A DNA stretch of 64,000 bases from Cronobacter universalis NCTC 9529 (GTDB lineage: Bacteria > Pseudomonadota > Gammaproteobacteria > Enterobacterales > Enterobacteriaceae): the NCBI RefSeq assembly GCF_001277175.1, contig NZ_CP012257.1, forward strand, positions 2,604,001 to 2,668,000. The letters are read 5' to 3'. Positions 8,101 to 19,687 of the stretch are shown piece by piece. The first letter of the stretch is position 1, and the number at the start of each line of letters is the position of its first letter. Under the pieces are notes generated by a model, which was given only the letters and a program-made list of their open reading frames with translations, was not told the origin of the DNA and did not search any database. A program made the translations under genes and the position numbers.

Positions 8101-9686
8101 TAACTTAACCTCTGTGTCGTATCGAATTCAGGAGTGACGCCTTTCAGCGGTGGCGCCGCCGGCTTGTTGCGGTTCAGATAGCCAATGTTGTTATTCCCCC
8201 ACAGGCTTTCATAAGGCATGCCCGCCAGCATCTCGACCGTCGCGCGGTTCGCCGGGCTGATGCTCTCCGGCATCACGCGGCCGCTGGCGCGCATCTTCTC
8301 AGTCTCTTCGCGCAGAATGCTGTGGGTTTTCAGGTTGAGCTTAAAGCGCAGGGAAATCAGGAAACCGCAGGCCAGCACAATAAGCGTGCCGACGCTTAAA
8401 ATGGTCAGAATGGTATGGCTCACCGCAGGCGCCTGGGTGCTCTGACCGGAGACGAAACCGGACATCTGCATCACAATCCCCACCAGCATCACCGCGCCCG
8501 CCTGAGAGGCTTTGCGGGTGAGCGTCATAATGCCTGCGAAAATCCCTTCACGGCGCTGGCCGGTCACCACTTCGTCGACATCGGCGATATAGGTATAGGT
8601 GTTCCACGGCACATAGTTAATGCCGCCGCGACCAAGACCCGCCACCGCAGAGACCAGCAGCAGCAGCGAGTAAATGTCGCTCATGCCGGCGTAATAGAGC
8701 AGCGCGTAAGAGAGCGAACTCAGCCCAAACAGCACCACCACCATGCGGTAAGACGGCGCCGGCCCGAAGCGGATACAGAGCGGGATCATCGCGATGACGG
8801 CGATAAACTGGAAAATCGCCATCGTGCCGAGCAGGTTAGACGCGACAGACGCCTCCTGCATCAGCACAAACACTACGTAGTAGGTAAATACGGCGTTGAA
8901 CACGTCCTGGGCGATATAGCCGCCGAGATACATGCCAAGATGCTGGCGGAAAATGCGGATGCGCAGCGTGGAAGAGAGTTCGACCACCAGGCGGCGCAGG
9001 CTCTGGCCGAGCGTCAGCGTTTTCTTCTCTTCTTCGGCGCGCAGCGCGGCTTCCGACCAGGCTTCGCGCGGGCGCTCCCAGGTGAAAATCCACACCAGCG
9101 TCAGCATGATCGCGCAGAGTACCGAGAAGACCAGGCTCGCGTAGAAGAACGACACCGCGTTATCTTTCCCGAAGTGCGTCAGCAGCACGCCCGGCAGGAA
9201 CGATGCCAGAATGGCGGACATCTGCGCCATCGAAATGCGCGCGCCGGAGAATTTGGTTTTCTGTTTGAAATCGTCGGTCATCTCCGGCACCAGGGTTTCG
9301 TAAGGCACCAGAATCATGGTGTAGACGATATCAAACAGCAGATACGTCAGCAGGTAGTACCAGAACCCCATATCCCCCACCCACATCAACGAGTAGCTAA
9401 AGACGCAGGGAATGCCGAGTAAAATAAAAAACTTACGGCGGCCGAAACGGCGGCCGAGCCAGGTGGTGCCGAAGTTGTCAGTGAGAAAGCCCATCAGCGG
9501 GCTGACCACGGCGTCGGCGACCCTCGCCGCTGCGAAAATAAAGGTCGCCTCAATCGGCGTTAAGCCGCAGAAGGTGGTATAGAAATAGAGAAGCCACGCT
9601 GCCGTGAGGGCGGTCGTTCCTGCGCCGAGGAAGTCTCCTGACCCATAGGCAAGGTAATTTGCCAGTCCTGGTTTACGCGTTTTCAT
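8100..9686 (-). CDS. GPH-family sugar transporter, RhiT/TogT-like
   Basis: The 528-residue membrane protein has about 12 hydrophobic segments and the GPH/MFS loop GRRFGRRKFF. It probably imports rhamnogalacturonan or related oligouronides by cation symport. The ATG at 9686 is chosen: it begins MKTRKPGLANYLAYGSGDFLG, the usual family N-terminus, and has an AGGGTG site. An upstream in-frame start at 9791 would add 35 residues that do not look like family sequence. It is translationally coupled to the GH105 hydrolase. No lyase gene is in the window, so the module may use oligomers made by other organisms. Confidence 0.78.
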   Translation of the reverse strand: MKTRKPGLANYLAYGSGDFLGAGTTALTAAWLLYFYTTFCGLTPIEATFIFAAARVADAVVSPLMGFLTDNFGTTWLGRRFGRRKFFILLGIPCVFSYSLMWVGDMGFWYYLLTYLLFDIVYTMILVPYETLVPEMTDDFKQKTKFSGARISMAQMSAILASFLPGVLLTHFGKDNAVSFFYASLVFSVLCAIMLTLVWIFTWERPREAWSEAALRAEEEKKTLTLGQSLRRLVVELSSTLRIRIFRQHLGMYLGGYIAQDVFNAVFTYYVVFVLMQEASVASNLLGTMAIFQFIAVIAMIPLCIRFGPAPSYRMVVVLFGLSSLSYALLYYAGMSDIYSLLLLVSAVAGLGRGGINYVPWNTYTYIADVDEVVTGQRREGIFAGIMTLTRKASQAGAVMLVGIVMQMSGFVSGQSTQAPAVSHTILTILSVGTLIVLACGFLISLRFKLNLKTHSILREETEKMRASGRVMPESISPANRATVEMLAGMPYESLWGNNNIGYLNRNKPAAPPLKGVTPEFDTTQRLS

Positions 9687-9959
9687 CGCCGTCACCCTGT
9701 GTATTTTTATGTGGAGCCCCGCGGCAAAGCGCAGAGCTATCAGGGCTAAAGTAAAAGTATGGCGGGTGGGAAACCTTTCCTTTTCTGCCACCTGAAACGG
9801 AAAACTGGCAAAAATACAAAGAGCGCCGCCACCGGCTTCACTGATTTATAAAACAGCGTTTTGAAGTGTTCAAAGCGGGAGTTCAGAACTGCGAGCCAGC
9901 CGCCAAAATTCGGGCGGCTGGAGGTGGAAAACGCGCGCTGGCGCGTTACATGAAGAAGA

Positions 9960-10361
9960 TTAGCGGTAGTTAACGATGACCTGGCTGCTGCGCACTTCCA
10001 GCGCGGGAAACAGTCTGCCGCCGCCCGGCACTTCAAAAATAAAGCGCAGCGGCTCGGCGGCTGAGACATTGGTAAACGCGCGCGTGGTGCCGGTCTGGTC
10101 TTCCACTTCCACGCAGCGGGTCTGCGAACAGAGCCGCGCCACCATACCGGCAGGCGTCGGGCCTGCCAGTTCATAGCGCCAGACCACCACGGTCATCACG
10201 CCCTGCGGCGGCGGTGAGTCCGGCGCCAGCACCGGCGACGAGGCCGCCATGCCGCGCTGGCTCAATACTGGCCCCATTGCGCTCGCCTGCCAGGCGCCCT
10301 CTCCCGCGGCGTTCGCCAGCACGGGCAGCGTCAGTAATGCCATTAACAAGCGCGCGCGCAT
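9960..10361 (-). CDS. flhE: Flagellar protein FlhE
   Basis: The 133-residue periplasmic protein is the last gene of flhB-flhA-flhE. A signal peptide ends near Ala18 (MRARLLMALLTLPVLANA). Two cysteines (SQTRC region) may form a disulphide. FlhE is not needed for flagellar assembly in Salmonella but prevents proton leakage through the export apparatus. Its ATG overlaps the flhA stop by one base (TAATG). Confidence 0.93.
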   Translation of the reverse strand: MRARLLMALLTLPVLANAAGEGAWQASAMGPVLSQRGMAASSPVLAPDSPPPQGVMTVVVWRYELAGPTPAGMVARLCSQTRCVEVEDQTGTTRAFTNVSAAEPLRFIFEVPGGGRLFPALEVRSSQVIVNYR

Positions 10362-12439
10362 TATCTGCCTCCGATGCTGGACGTCATGCGGATGTTGCGG
10401 TTATCGGACAGCTCAAGGTTCGAAAGCACCACCAGCTGCGGCAGATTACGGCGCAGGAAGCGCGCCAGCAGCGGACGCAGCGCGTGGTTCACCAGCAGTA
10501 CCGGCGGCGCGCCGAGCATCTCCTGACGCGACAGCGCCTCCTGCGCCTGCTCAAGCAGACGATCCGCAAGGCCCGGTTCCAGGCCGCCGCCGCCCTGCAG
10601 CGCCTGCAGCAGCAGACGCTCAAGCGACGTATCCAGCCCAATCACCTGCACTTCGTCGTTGCCAGGGAACCACTGCTGGGTAATCGCGCGGCCCAGCGCC
10701 ACACGCACCACGGAGGTGAGTTCGTTCGGATCGTTCTGTACCGGCGCGTGCTCGGCGAGCGTCTCCAGAATGGTGCGCATATCGCGAATTGGCACTTTCT
10801 CGGCGAGCAGGTTTTGCAGCACTTTATGCAGCGTGGTCAGCGTCACCACGCCCGGCACCAGATCTTCGGTCAGTTTCGGCAGCTCTTTGCTCACGCGGTC
10901 AAGAAGCTGCTGTGCCTCCTGACGACCAAACAGTTCGGCGGAGTACTGCGCGATCAGATGGTTCAGGTGCGTCGCCACCACGGTGCTGGCCTCAACCACC
11001 GTAAAGCCCTGGATCTGCGCCTGCTCTTTCAGCGCGCTTTCAATCCAGATAGCCGCCAGGCCAAAGGCCGGATCGACGGTCGGCTCGCCCGGCAGCGAAC
11101 CTGCGGCGGTGCCAGGGTTAATCGCCAGCCAGCGGCCCGGATAGGCTTCGCCGCTGCCGATTTCCACGCCTTTCATCAGAATGCGGTAGCGTGCCGGCGG
11201 CAGATCCATATTGTCGCGGATGTGCACCACCGGCGGCAGGAAGCCGAGATCCTGCGCGAATTTCTTACGAATACTGCGGATGCGGCCCAGCAGTTCGCCG
11301 TCCTGCTGCATATCCACCATCGGGATCAGGCGATAGCCCACTTCCATCCCGAGAGAATCTTCGAGCTGCACATCGTTCCAGGTCGCTTCCACGGCCTGCG
11401 GATTATCCTGCTGGATAACCGGCGCGGGCGCGGCGGGCGCCTGCTGATCGCGGCCGCGCATCCACCAGGCGAGGCCCAGCAGCGCCGCGGTAAACAGCAG
11501 GAACACTAAGTTAGGCATCCCCGGCACCATGCCGAGCAGGCCGAGTACGGCGGCGCTCAGCACCATGACGCGCGGGTTATTGAACAGCTGGCCGACCATC
11601 TGCTCGCCGACGTCCTGATCGGTGCCGACGCGGGTCACGATAACGCCCGCCGCGGTCGAAATCACCAGCGCCGGGATCTGCGCGACCAGGCCGTCACCGA
11701 TGGTCAGCAGCGTGTAGCTTTCCGCAGCGTGGCCAACCGGCATACCGTGCTGTACGACACCTACCAGCAGGCCGCCGATGATGTTGATCGCCATAATCAG
11801 CAGACCGGCGACGGCGTCACCGCGCACGAACTTACTCGCACCGTCCATCGAGCCGTAAAAGTCCGCTTCCTGGGTCACTTCGGTACGGCGTTTTTTCGCT
11901 TCCTCTTCGCCGATAAGCCCGGCGTTAAGGTCGGCGTCGATAGCCATCTGTTTGCCTGGCATCCCGTCAAGCACGAAACGCGCGCCGACTTCCGCGATAC
12001 GCCCCGCGCCCTTGGTGATAACCATGAAGTTGATGATGACGAGAATGATGAACACCACGATACCGATGGCGAAGTTGCCGCCGACCAGGAAGTGGCCGAA
12101 CGCCTCCACCACTTTACCCGCCGCCGCCGAGCCGGTATGGCCGTCAAGCAGAATGATACGCGTGGACGCGATATTCAGCGCCAGACGCAGCAAGGTGGTA
12201 AACAGCAGAATGGTCGGGAACGCCGCGAACTCCAGCGTACGCTGGGTGAACATCGCCACCAGCAGCACCATGATGGAAAGCGCGATGTTAAAGGTGAACA
12301 GCATATCCAGGATAAAGGCCGGCAATGGCAGCACCATCATCGACAGGATCATCAGGATGATAACCGGCCCGGCGAGTATCTGCCATTGGGTCGATTTCAA
12401 ATTGCCAGGCAGGCGCAGCATTGCCACCAGATTAGCCAT
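10361..12439 (-). CDS. flhA: Flagellar type III export protein FlhA
   Basis: The 692-residue inner-membrane export gate component has about eight N-terminal helices (20-330), the conserved cytoplasmic loop with AEVGARFVLDGMPGKQMAIDAD, and a large C-terminal domain that docks chaperone-substrate complexes and forms a nonameric ring. Length equals E. coli FlhA. Its start overlaps flhB by 8 bp and its stop overlaps flhE. Confidence 0.97.
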   Translation of the reverse strand: MANLVAMLRLPGNLKSTQWQILAGPVIILMILSMMVLPLPAFILDMLFTFNIALSIMVLLVAMFTQRTLEFAAFPTILLFTTLLRLALNIASTRIILLDGHTGSAAAGKVVEAFGHFLVGGNFAIGIVVFIILVIINFMVITKGAGRIAEVGARFVLDGMPGKQMAIDADLNAGLIGEEEAKKRRTEVTQEADFYGSMDGASKFVRGDAVAGLLIMAINIIGGLLVGVVQHGMPVGHAAESYTLLTIGDGLVAQIPALVISTAAGVIVTRVGTDQDVGEQMVGQLFNNPRVMVLSAAVLGLLGMVPGMPNLVFLLFTAALLGLAWWMRGRDQQAPAAPAPVIQQDNPQAVEATWNDVQLEDSLGMEVGYRLIPMVDMQQDGELLGRIRSIRKKFAQDLGFLPPVVHIRDNMDLPPARYRILMKGVEIGSGEAYPGRWLAINPGTAAGSLPGEPTVDPAFGLAAIWIESALKEQAQIQGFTVVEASTVVATHLNHLIAQYSAELFGRQEAQQLLDRVSKELPKLTEDLVPGVVTLTTLHKVLQNLLAEKVPIRDMRTILETLAEHAPVQNDPNELTSVVRVALGRAITQQWFPGNDEVQVIGLDTSLERLLLQALQGGGGLEPGLADRLLEQAQEALSRQEMLGAPPVLLVNHALRPLLARFLRRNLPQLVVLSNLELSDNRNIRMTSSIGGR

Positions 12440-13580
12440 CAGTGTCCTTCTCGTTCATAAAATCCAGCGCCTCAGGCACCGGAAGGTTTTCAGGTTTCTT
12501 CGGAATCAAACCGCCAGCCAGACGCCAGCGCTTGAGTTGCCATACCCATGCCAGCACTTCCGCCACGGCGGCGTACAGCTGCCCTGGGATCTGCTGGCCG
12601 ATCTCCGCGTGCCGGTATAACGCACGCGCCAGCGGCGGCGCTTCCAGCATCGGAATTCGGTGTTCGTTACCAATCTCGCGAATACGCAGCGCCACCAGCC
12701 CCGCGCCTTTGGCCACTACTTTCGGGGCGCTCATTTTGTTCTCGTCATACTGCAACGCCACCGAGTAGTGCGTCGGGTTATTGACGATAACGTCGGCTTT
12801 CGGCACGTCCGCCATCATGCGACGACGGGCCGCTTCGCGTTGCTGCTGGCGAATACGCCCTTTGACGTGCGGGTCGCCTTCCTGGTTTTTGAATTCGTCG
12901 CGAATATCCTGGCGCGACATGCGTAATTTTTTGGTGTGGCTGACTATCTGCCAGAACACGTCGAAGCCCACCATCGGCACCAGGCCCATCACAATCAGGA
13001 TGCAGCACAGCGCGACCAGATTCATCGAGTTGCGCATGGCGGCGATGGGCGATTCGCTGATAAGGCGCATCATGTCCGGCCAGTTGTACCAGAGGAAAAC
13101 TCCGGTCACGATGCCCACCAGCACCGACTTCAGCACCGCTTTTAACAGCTCCGCCAGCGACTGCGATGAAAAAATACGTTTGATGCCCGGCAGCGGGTTC
13201 AGTTTTTCGGGCTTAAACGCCACGGCTTTCGTGTTAAACAGCAGGCCGCCCAGCAGCATCGGGGCGAACAGCGCCACAATCACCACGCCCATAATCAGCG
13301 GAACCAGCGCCATCAGCGCCTGCTTTATCAAAAAGCTAATCTGTCCGACCACGAGTTTCGGGTCGTTAATAATGCTGTGATCGAAATGGAGGCCGTGAGC
13401 GAGCATGGCCGCCAGCTGGCGCGCCAACAGCGAACCGCCCATCCAAATCACCGCGACGCCGACCAGCAGCATCAGCATAGAGGTCAGTTCACGGGAACGG
13501 GGGATCTGCCCTTCTTCTCGCGCCTTTTCTCGTCGGTGGGGTGTGGGGGCTTCTGTTTTGTCGTCGCTATCGTCTGACAC
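12432..13580 (-). CDS. flhB: Flagellar export switch protein FlhB
   Basis: The 382-residue protein switches export from rod/hook to filament substrates. Four hydrophobic segments (about 30-210) are followed by a soluble domain with the self-cleavage motif NPTH at 268-271. It heads the flhBAE operon, expected to be FlhDC-dependent (class 2). A 132-bp gap separates it from cheZ upstream and should contain its promoter. Confidence 0.97.
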   Translation of the reverse strand: MSDDSDDKTEAPTPHRREKAREEGQIPRSRELTSMLMLLVGVAVIWMGGSLLARQLAAMLAHGLHFDHSIINDPKLVVGQISFLIKQALMALVPLIMGVVIVALFAPMLLGGLLFNTKAVAFKPEKLNPLPGIKRIFSSQSLAELLKAVLKSVLVGIVTGVFLWYNWPDMMRLISESPIAAMRNSMNLVALCCILIVMGLVPMVGFDVFWQIVSHTKKLRMSRQDIRDEFKNQEGDPHVKGRIRQQQREAARRRMMADVPKADVIVNNPTHYSVALQYDENKMSAPKVVAKGAGLVALRIREIGNEHRIPMLEAPPLARALYRHAEIGQQIPGQLYAAVAEVLAWVWQLKRWRLAGGLIPKKPENLPVPEALDFMNEKDTDG

Positions 13581-13712
13581 GATTCGATTCTCGCAGCTAC
13601 TATTACGCAGCTAGCATGCCAGAGGCGGGAAAAGCTAATGGGAAGAGAAAAGCGCAAAACCAGTGGTTGTTTCGCGCTTTAATGCCCTCCCCGAAGGGAG
13701 GGTTAACTGGGT

Positions 13713-14354
13713 TCAGAAGCCCAGACTGTCGAGCAGGTCGTCGACCTGATCCTGGCTTGCCACGACGCCTGCGGCGGTGGCGTCCAGCTGCGGGCCGTTG
13801 AGCAGGCTGTCGTTCGGGCGCTTGGCGCGCGCGTTCGGCTCCGGCATGTTCTCCAGCAGCACCATCAGAAGCTGGCGCTCAATCTCCTGGATAACATCCA
13901 TCATGCGCTTAATCACCTGACCGGTCAGATCCTGGAAATCCTGTGCCATCATGATTTCCAGAAGCTGGGCGTTGGTGAAGCTGGTGTGATCCGGCACCTC
14001 CGCCAGGTACTGGCGGGTGTCGGTCACCAGCTCGCGCGCGTCGCTCAGTTCGATAGGGTTCTCGAACCACTCGTCCCAGCGGCCGCTCAGCGCTTTCGCG
14101 TCGTTTTCCAGTTTGTTCTGGTGAGGCTGCGAAGCCTCGACGCAGTTCAGGGCGCGTTCCGCGGCCTGCGCCGTCATCTGCACCACGTAATCCAGACGGT
14201 CGCGCGCGTCCGGGATAGCTTCCGCCGCTTCCGCAATCGCCTGATCAAGCCCCAGTTCGCGCAGGCTGTCACGCAGCATGCGGGTCAGACTGCCGATACG
14301 GACAATAATGTCGCCAGTCGAATGCTCGTCAGTCGGTTTTATCGATGCCGTCAT
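13713..14354 (-). CDS. cheZ: CheY phosphatase CheZ
   Basis: The 213-residue protein removes phosphate from CheY-P. It is a long helical hairpin with the catalytic pair Asp142 and Gln146 in [13 protein letters not shown], and the CheY-binding C-terminal helix ([10 protein letters not shown]). It is the last gene of tar-cheRBYZ, 10 bp after cheY. Confidence 0.97.
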   Translation of the reverse strand: MTASIKPTDEHSTGDIIVRIGSLTRMLRDSLRELGLDQAIAEAAEAIPDARDRLDYVVQMTAQAAERALNCVEASQPHQNKLENDAKALSGRWDEWFENPIELSDARELVTDTRQYLAEVPDHTSFTNAQLLEIMMAQDFQDLTGQVIKRMMDVIQEIERQLLMVLLENMPEPNARAKRPNDSLLNGPQLDATAAGVVASQDQVDDLLDSLGF

Positions 14355-14364
14355 CTGCCTGTCC

Positions 14365-15817
<1,453 letters not shown>

Positions 15818-15821
<4 letters not shown>

Positions 15822-16684
15822 TCTTTTTCCTTACTCAGGGCATACACCGTCTGACCGCGCAGCGAGAAATCCCGGCTGAGGTTACTGAAGTTTTCCGAGT
15901 GGCCCGCAAACAGCAGGCCGCCCGGCTTCAGCAGCGGAACAAAGCGTTTGAGGATCTCCTGCTGTGTTTCTTTATCGAAATAAATCATCACGTTGCGGCA
16001 GAAAATCGCATCAAATGGCCCTGGTACGTTGTACTGCTTATCAAGCAGGTTCAGCGAGGCGAACTCAATCTGGTTCGCCAGTTCGTTACGCACGCGCACC
16101 AGCCCCTGGTGAGGCCCTGTGCCGCGCATAAAATAGCGTTGCATCTGCTGTGGCGAGAGGGTTTTCAGCTCCTCCTGCCGGTAAATTCCGCTCTGCGCCT
16201 TTTGCAGCACTTCGGTATCGATATCCGTACCGTAGACTTTCCAGCGGCCCGGCGCGGTGCCCAGCGTATCGGCAAGCGTAATGGCGATAGAGTAAGGCTC
16301 CTCGCCGGTTGATGCCGCGGCGCTCCAGATACGGTACTCGCCGCTGCGCTTACGCGCGTGCTCCGCCAGCACCGGAAAATGGTGCGCCTCGCGGAAAAAC
16401 GCCGTCAGGTTCGTGGTCAGCGAGTTGATAAACGCCTGCCACTCGGCGCTGTTGGCGTTGGCTTCCAGCATGCTGAGATAGCGTCCGAAATCATCCAGCC
16501 CGAGCGTGCGCAGACGTCGAACCAGACGGTTGTAGACCATATCCCGCTTATGTTCGGCCAGCACGATCCCGGCGCGCTGGTATATCAATTGACATATCCG
16601 ACGGAAGTGGGTGTCGGACAGCGCGAGGCGCTGTGTCATCTGTACTAATAATGACGTTTGCCCAGCAGGCATGGATGATGTCAT
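15818..16684 (-). CDS. cheR: Chemotaxis methyltransferase CheR
   Basis: The 288-residue SAM-dependent enzyme methylates receptor glutamates. The SAM-binding region [16 protein letters not shown] and the [13 protein letters not shown] segment are visible. CheR docks on the NWETF tail found on both receptors in this window. It directly follows tar; the tap gene found here in E. coli is missing. Confidence 0.97.
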
Positions 16685-16966
16685 GTTGCCTTCTTCTTCA
16701 CAGTCAGAGTGTTACTGGCACCACGCTCAGGGTGGTGCGGCCATCTTGTTACGCTTACAAAAGCCGTGTTCAAGGTTTAAGACTGAATCTTTTTTCATCT
16801 CAGACGCGCCCCGCGGCGCGCGTCCGGTGCTGTTCTTTTGCGCGGACGCGCTGTGCAGTGCGTCCCACGCTTTCGCGCAACGCGCGCTTCCCGAAAATGC
16901 TGCCGACCGCGTTCCCCTTCGGTACACCATGCCTGCTTCCTTAGCCGGTCATACGCCGGAATCTGT
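16685..16966. other. Intergenic stretch between tar and cheR (position of tap in E. coli)
   Basis: These 282 bp hold no frame with receptor similarity on either strand and no terminator hairpin. The cheRBYZ genes can therefore still be read from the tar promoter. No tap remnant was recognised by eye. Confidence 0.6.
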
Positions 16967-18637
16967 TCAGAACGTTTCCCAGTTGTCCTGGCCTGCGGCG
17001 GCCGGTTTACTTGCCACCGCGAGCGCCGGGCTTGCGCTCACGGGCGCGGTCGCGGGCACGCTACGCGGAGCATTGGCGCGCGCGCTGGCGAGGCGGAAGG
17101 CGGCGACGGCCTGCGACAGGCGGCTTGCCTGGTCTTCCAGCGCGCTCGCGGCGGCGGCGGATTGCTGCACCAGCGAGGCGTTTTGCTGCGTCACGCGATC
17201 CATTTCGGAGACCGCCAGCGCCACCTGATCGATGCCGCGGCTCTGTTCGTCGGAGGCGGAGGCAATCTCGCCCATGATGTCAGTCACGCGCGTTACCGCC
17301 CCGACAATCTCCTGCATCGTTTCGCCCGCGCTTTCCACCAGCACGGAGCCGGAATCGACGCGCGAGACGGAATCTTCAATCAGCGCTTTAATCTCTTTCG
17401 CCGCCTGGGCGCTGCGGCTGGCGAGGTTACGCACTTCGCCCGCCACCACCGCGAATCCGCGGCCCTGCTCCCCTGCCCGCGCCGCTTCCACCGCGGCGTT
17501 CAGCGCCAGGATGTTGGTCTGGAAGGCGATGCCGTCAATAACGCTGGTAATGTCTGAAATCTTTTTCGAGCTGGCGGCGATGTCGTGCATCGTGTTCACC
17601 ACGCCGTCCACCACTTTGCCGCCGCGCTGCGCGGTATCCGACGCGCTCAGCGCCAGCTGCGACGCCTGACGGGCGTTCTCGGCGTTCTGCTTCACGGTCG
17701 CGGTCAGCTCTTCCATGCTGGCGGCGGTCTGCTCCAGCGCCGAAGCCTGCTCTTCGGTACGTGAAGAGAGATCGGTATTGCCCGCGGCGATTTCGCTGGT
17801 GCCGCTGTAGATAGCATCGGTGCCTTCACGCACGCTGCTTACCGTCTGGATCAGCGCCTGTTGCATATGCTGAACGCTCGCGGAAAGCTCAGTAATTTCG
17901 TTACGGCCGGAGACCGTAATGGTTTCAGTCAGGTTGCCGCCCGCAATCTCGCGAATGTGGTGGATAACGCCCGCCAGCGGCGTCAGCAGAACGTGGCGGA
18001 TGCCGTACCACACCATCGCGATAACCAGCACCACCAGCACGGCCAGGATGGCGGTCTGCCACTGGGCCAGACGGAAATCGCTGCGGCTCTCTTCCCAGGC
18101 CTGTTGCGCCAGGCGCACGTTCACGTCGTCATAACGCGTCACAGCTTTTTCCAGCGCGTTCTGTTTGCCCTGGGTCGCCTGGGCGAAATAGGCGTCCATG
18201 TTGCCGGTTTCCAGGTACTGCACCAGTTCGGTCAGCGCCTGGTAGTACTCGCGATAGCTTTGCTCGACGTCGCCCGCGGCGGCGTTGATCTCCGGGACAT
18301 CCACCTGCACGCCTTTAAACGCGCTGAAGTGGGTATCCGCTTCAGCCAGCACTTTTTTCGCCGTGTTGAGCAGGTCGGTTTTCGCGCTGCTCTGCTGGTT
18401 GCTGGCGTCCATCATCATGCGCGCCGCCGAGCGGCTTAAGTTGATGCGGGTTTGCAGCAGCAGGTTCCACGACTGGTTGAGCTGCGCCTGTTGCAGTCGC
18501 AACTGGTGCGACGCGGCGAAACTCTGCTGGTTTTCATTCAGCGACGAAAAAAACACCCCACCGGAAATGAATTGCAGCAGTGCGAACACCACCAGCACCA
18601 TCATCAGCAGTGAGACAACGCGGATACGATTCAACAT
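16967..18637 (-). CDS. tar: Aspartate-type methyl-accepting chemotaxis receptor Tar
   Basis: The 556-residue receptor has TM1 (about 7-30), a periplasmic four-helix domain, TM2 (about 193-214), a HAMP domain and a signalling hairpin. The ligand residues of E. coli Tar are kept: Arg64, Arg69 and Arg73 in [13 protein letters not shown], and the Thr of [11 protein letters not shown] (Thr155). The C-terminal NWETF is the CheR/CheB tether. It heads the tar-cheRBYZ operon and has a near-consensus FliA promoter. The Pro before that Thr in E. coli is Ala here, so ligand range may differ. Confidence 0.93.
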   Translation of the reverse strand: MLNRIRVVSLLMMVLVVFALLQFISGGVFFSSLNENQQSFAASHQLRLQQAQLNQSWNLLLQTRINLSRSAARMMMDASNQQSSAKTDLLNTAKKVLAEADTHFSAFKGVQVDVPEINAAAGDVEQSYREYYQALTELVQYLETGNMDAYFAQATQGKQNALEKAVTRYDDVNVRLAQQAWEESRSDFRLAQWQTAILAVLVVLVIAMVWYGIRHVLLTPLAGVIHHIREIAGGNLTETITVSGRNEITELSASVQHMQQALIQTVSSVREGTDAIYSGTSEIAAGNTDLSSRTEEQASALEQTAASMEELTATVKQNAENARQASQLALSASDTAQRGGKVVDGVVNTMHDIAASSKKISDITSVIDGIAFQTNILALNAAVEAARAGEQGRGFAVVAGEVRNLASRSAQAAKEIKALIEDSVSRVDSGSVLVESAGETMQEIVGAVTRVTDIMGEIASASDEQSRGIDQVALAVSEMDRVTQQNASLVQQSAAAASALEDQASRLSQAVAAFRLASARANAPRSVPATAPVSASPALAVASKPAAAGQDNWETF

Positions 18638-18667
18638 GCGACACCTTCCTTCTGGTTCCTGAAGGGG

Positions 18668-18694
18668 TTATCGGCATGGCCTGGGGGAACTTTA
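18668..18694 (-). promoter_or_regulatory. FliA (sigma-28) promoter of tar
   Basis: On the minus strand TAAAGTTC, 11 nt, then GCCGATAA. This is 7/8 and 8/8 to the enterobacterial sigma-28 consensus with exact spacing, 31 bp before the tar ATG. Confidence 0.92.
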
Positions 18695-18733
18695 TCGTTG
18701 TGTAAAGGAAATTTGCGTTAGTCGGCGGCGGGG

Positions 18734-19687
18734 TCAGAAGGCGACGTCCACCACCAGCGTATCGGTGTAGCTCCCGGCGGGCGGCGTGTTCTGGGTCGCG
18801 AGGATACGCGCCGTGTATTGGTAGGATCGCAGCAGGCCGTCGGTGCTGACCTGCGAGGCGCTGGTGCTGGCCCAGCGTTCGGTGCCGCTGACGCCCCAGC
18901 GGTTGGTGGTGTTGCCTTTATAAATCTCATAGCTGAGCCGGTTCGCGCCGCTCGCCATATTGCGCACGCTGCCCACGGCATTGTTGCCGTTATTGATGCC
19001 GACGGTATACGCGCTCCCTTTGGTGCAGGTGATGGCGATGGTTTGCGATACGGGCGCGAAATCTTTCACCAGCGGCGCGCTGGCGAAATTCAGGTTGGGC
19101 GCGCTGATGGTGCTGCAATCGTTCGTAACGGTGAGCGTCACCAGACTGGTGAACGTCGAGGTGCCGTTCTGCGGCGTCAGGCAGACCGCGACGCCCACGG
19201 CGCAAATACTGTAGTTGACGCTGAAACTGAGCGTGACCTGATAGGCGCCCGCCGCGACGTTCTGCCCCTGAAGCGTGCGGATATAGATCGGGAAAGTGTA
19301 GCGTTTGCTGGTTAAGAGGTTCAGCAGCGCCTGGCCGCTCCAGCGATAGCTGCCGTTGATGGCAAGCTCGCTGCCGGACGGACAGCCGCTCTGGGCGCAC
19401 ACCTGGAGCGGAATACGGTCGGTGGCGTCGCCGCTGCGTCCGAGCGTGGCGCGGGTGCCGGCGCTGGTTGTGGCGCCGGTGAGCGTCAGGTTGACGAAGT
19501 CGTTATTCAGCACGTTCAGCACCGCGTCGCAGTCCAGGGTCAGCGTCGCCGTCGTGGTCTGCACGGTACTGTTGATGACAAATGACGTCTGGCTGCCGTA
19601 AGCCGCGCTGGTGCCGCTGACGCGGCAATCGGCGAGCGCAGGCAGGCTTACCAGAGACAGGAGAATAATCAACAGCAGACGAATCAT
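18734..19687 (-). CDS. Archaic pilus tip-type subunit with two spore-coat-U domains (CsuE-like)
   Basis: The 317-residue secreted protein has a signal peptide ending near Ala19 (SLPALA, then DC). Two spore-coat-U (SCPU) beta-domains follow, about 20-165 and 175-317, each ending in a GSYTDTL-type or YQVTLSFSV strand. Two-domain SCPU proteins cap archaic Csu-type pili as tip adhesins. It is the last gene of the operon; its start overlaps the usher by 4 bp. No terminator is evident before the tar promoter region. Confidence 0.8.
   Translation of the reverse strand: MIRLLLIILLSLVSLPALADCRVSGTSAAYGSQTSFVINSTVQTTTATLTLDCDAVLNVLNNDFVNLTLTGATTSAGTRATLGRSGDATDRIPLQVCAQSGCPSGSELAINGSYRWSGQALLNLLTSKRYTFPIYIRTLQGQNVAAGAYQVTLSFSVNYSICAVGVAVCLTPQNGTSTFTSLVTLTVTNDCSTISAPNLNFASAPLVKDFAPVSQTIAITCTKGSAYTVGINNGNNAVGSVRNMASGANRLSYEIYKGNTTNRWGVSGTERWASTSASQVSTDGLLRSYQYTARILATQNTPPAGSYTDTLVVDVAF

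Noticed and set aside
10214..11509. 431-codon frame opposite flhE/flhA
   Set aside because: Antisense shadow crossing two real genes, no start signal.
17300..17560. Near-identical DNA in tar and the minimal receptor (45600-45870) as a mobile repeat
   Set aside because: It is the conserved receptor signalling tip; protein constraint explains the similarity.
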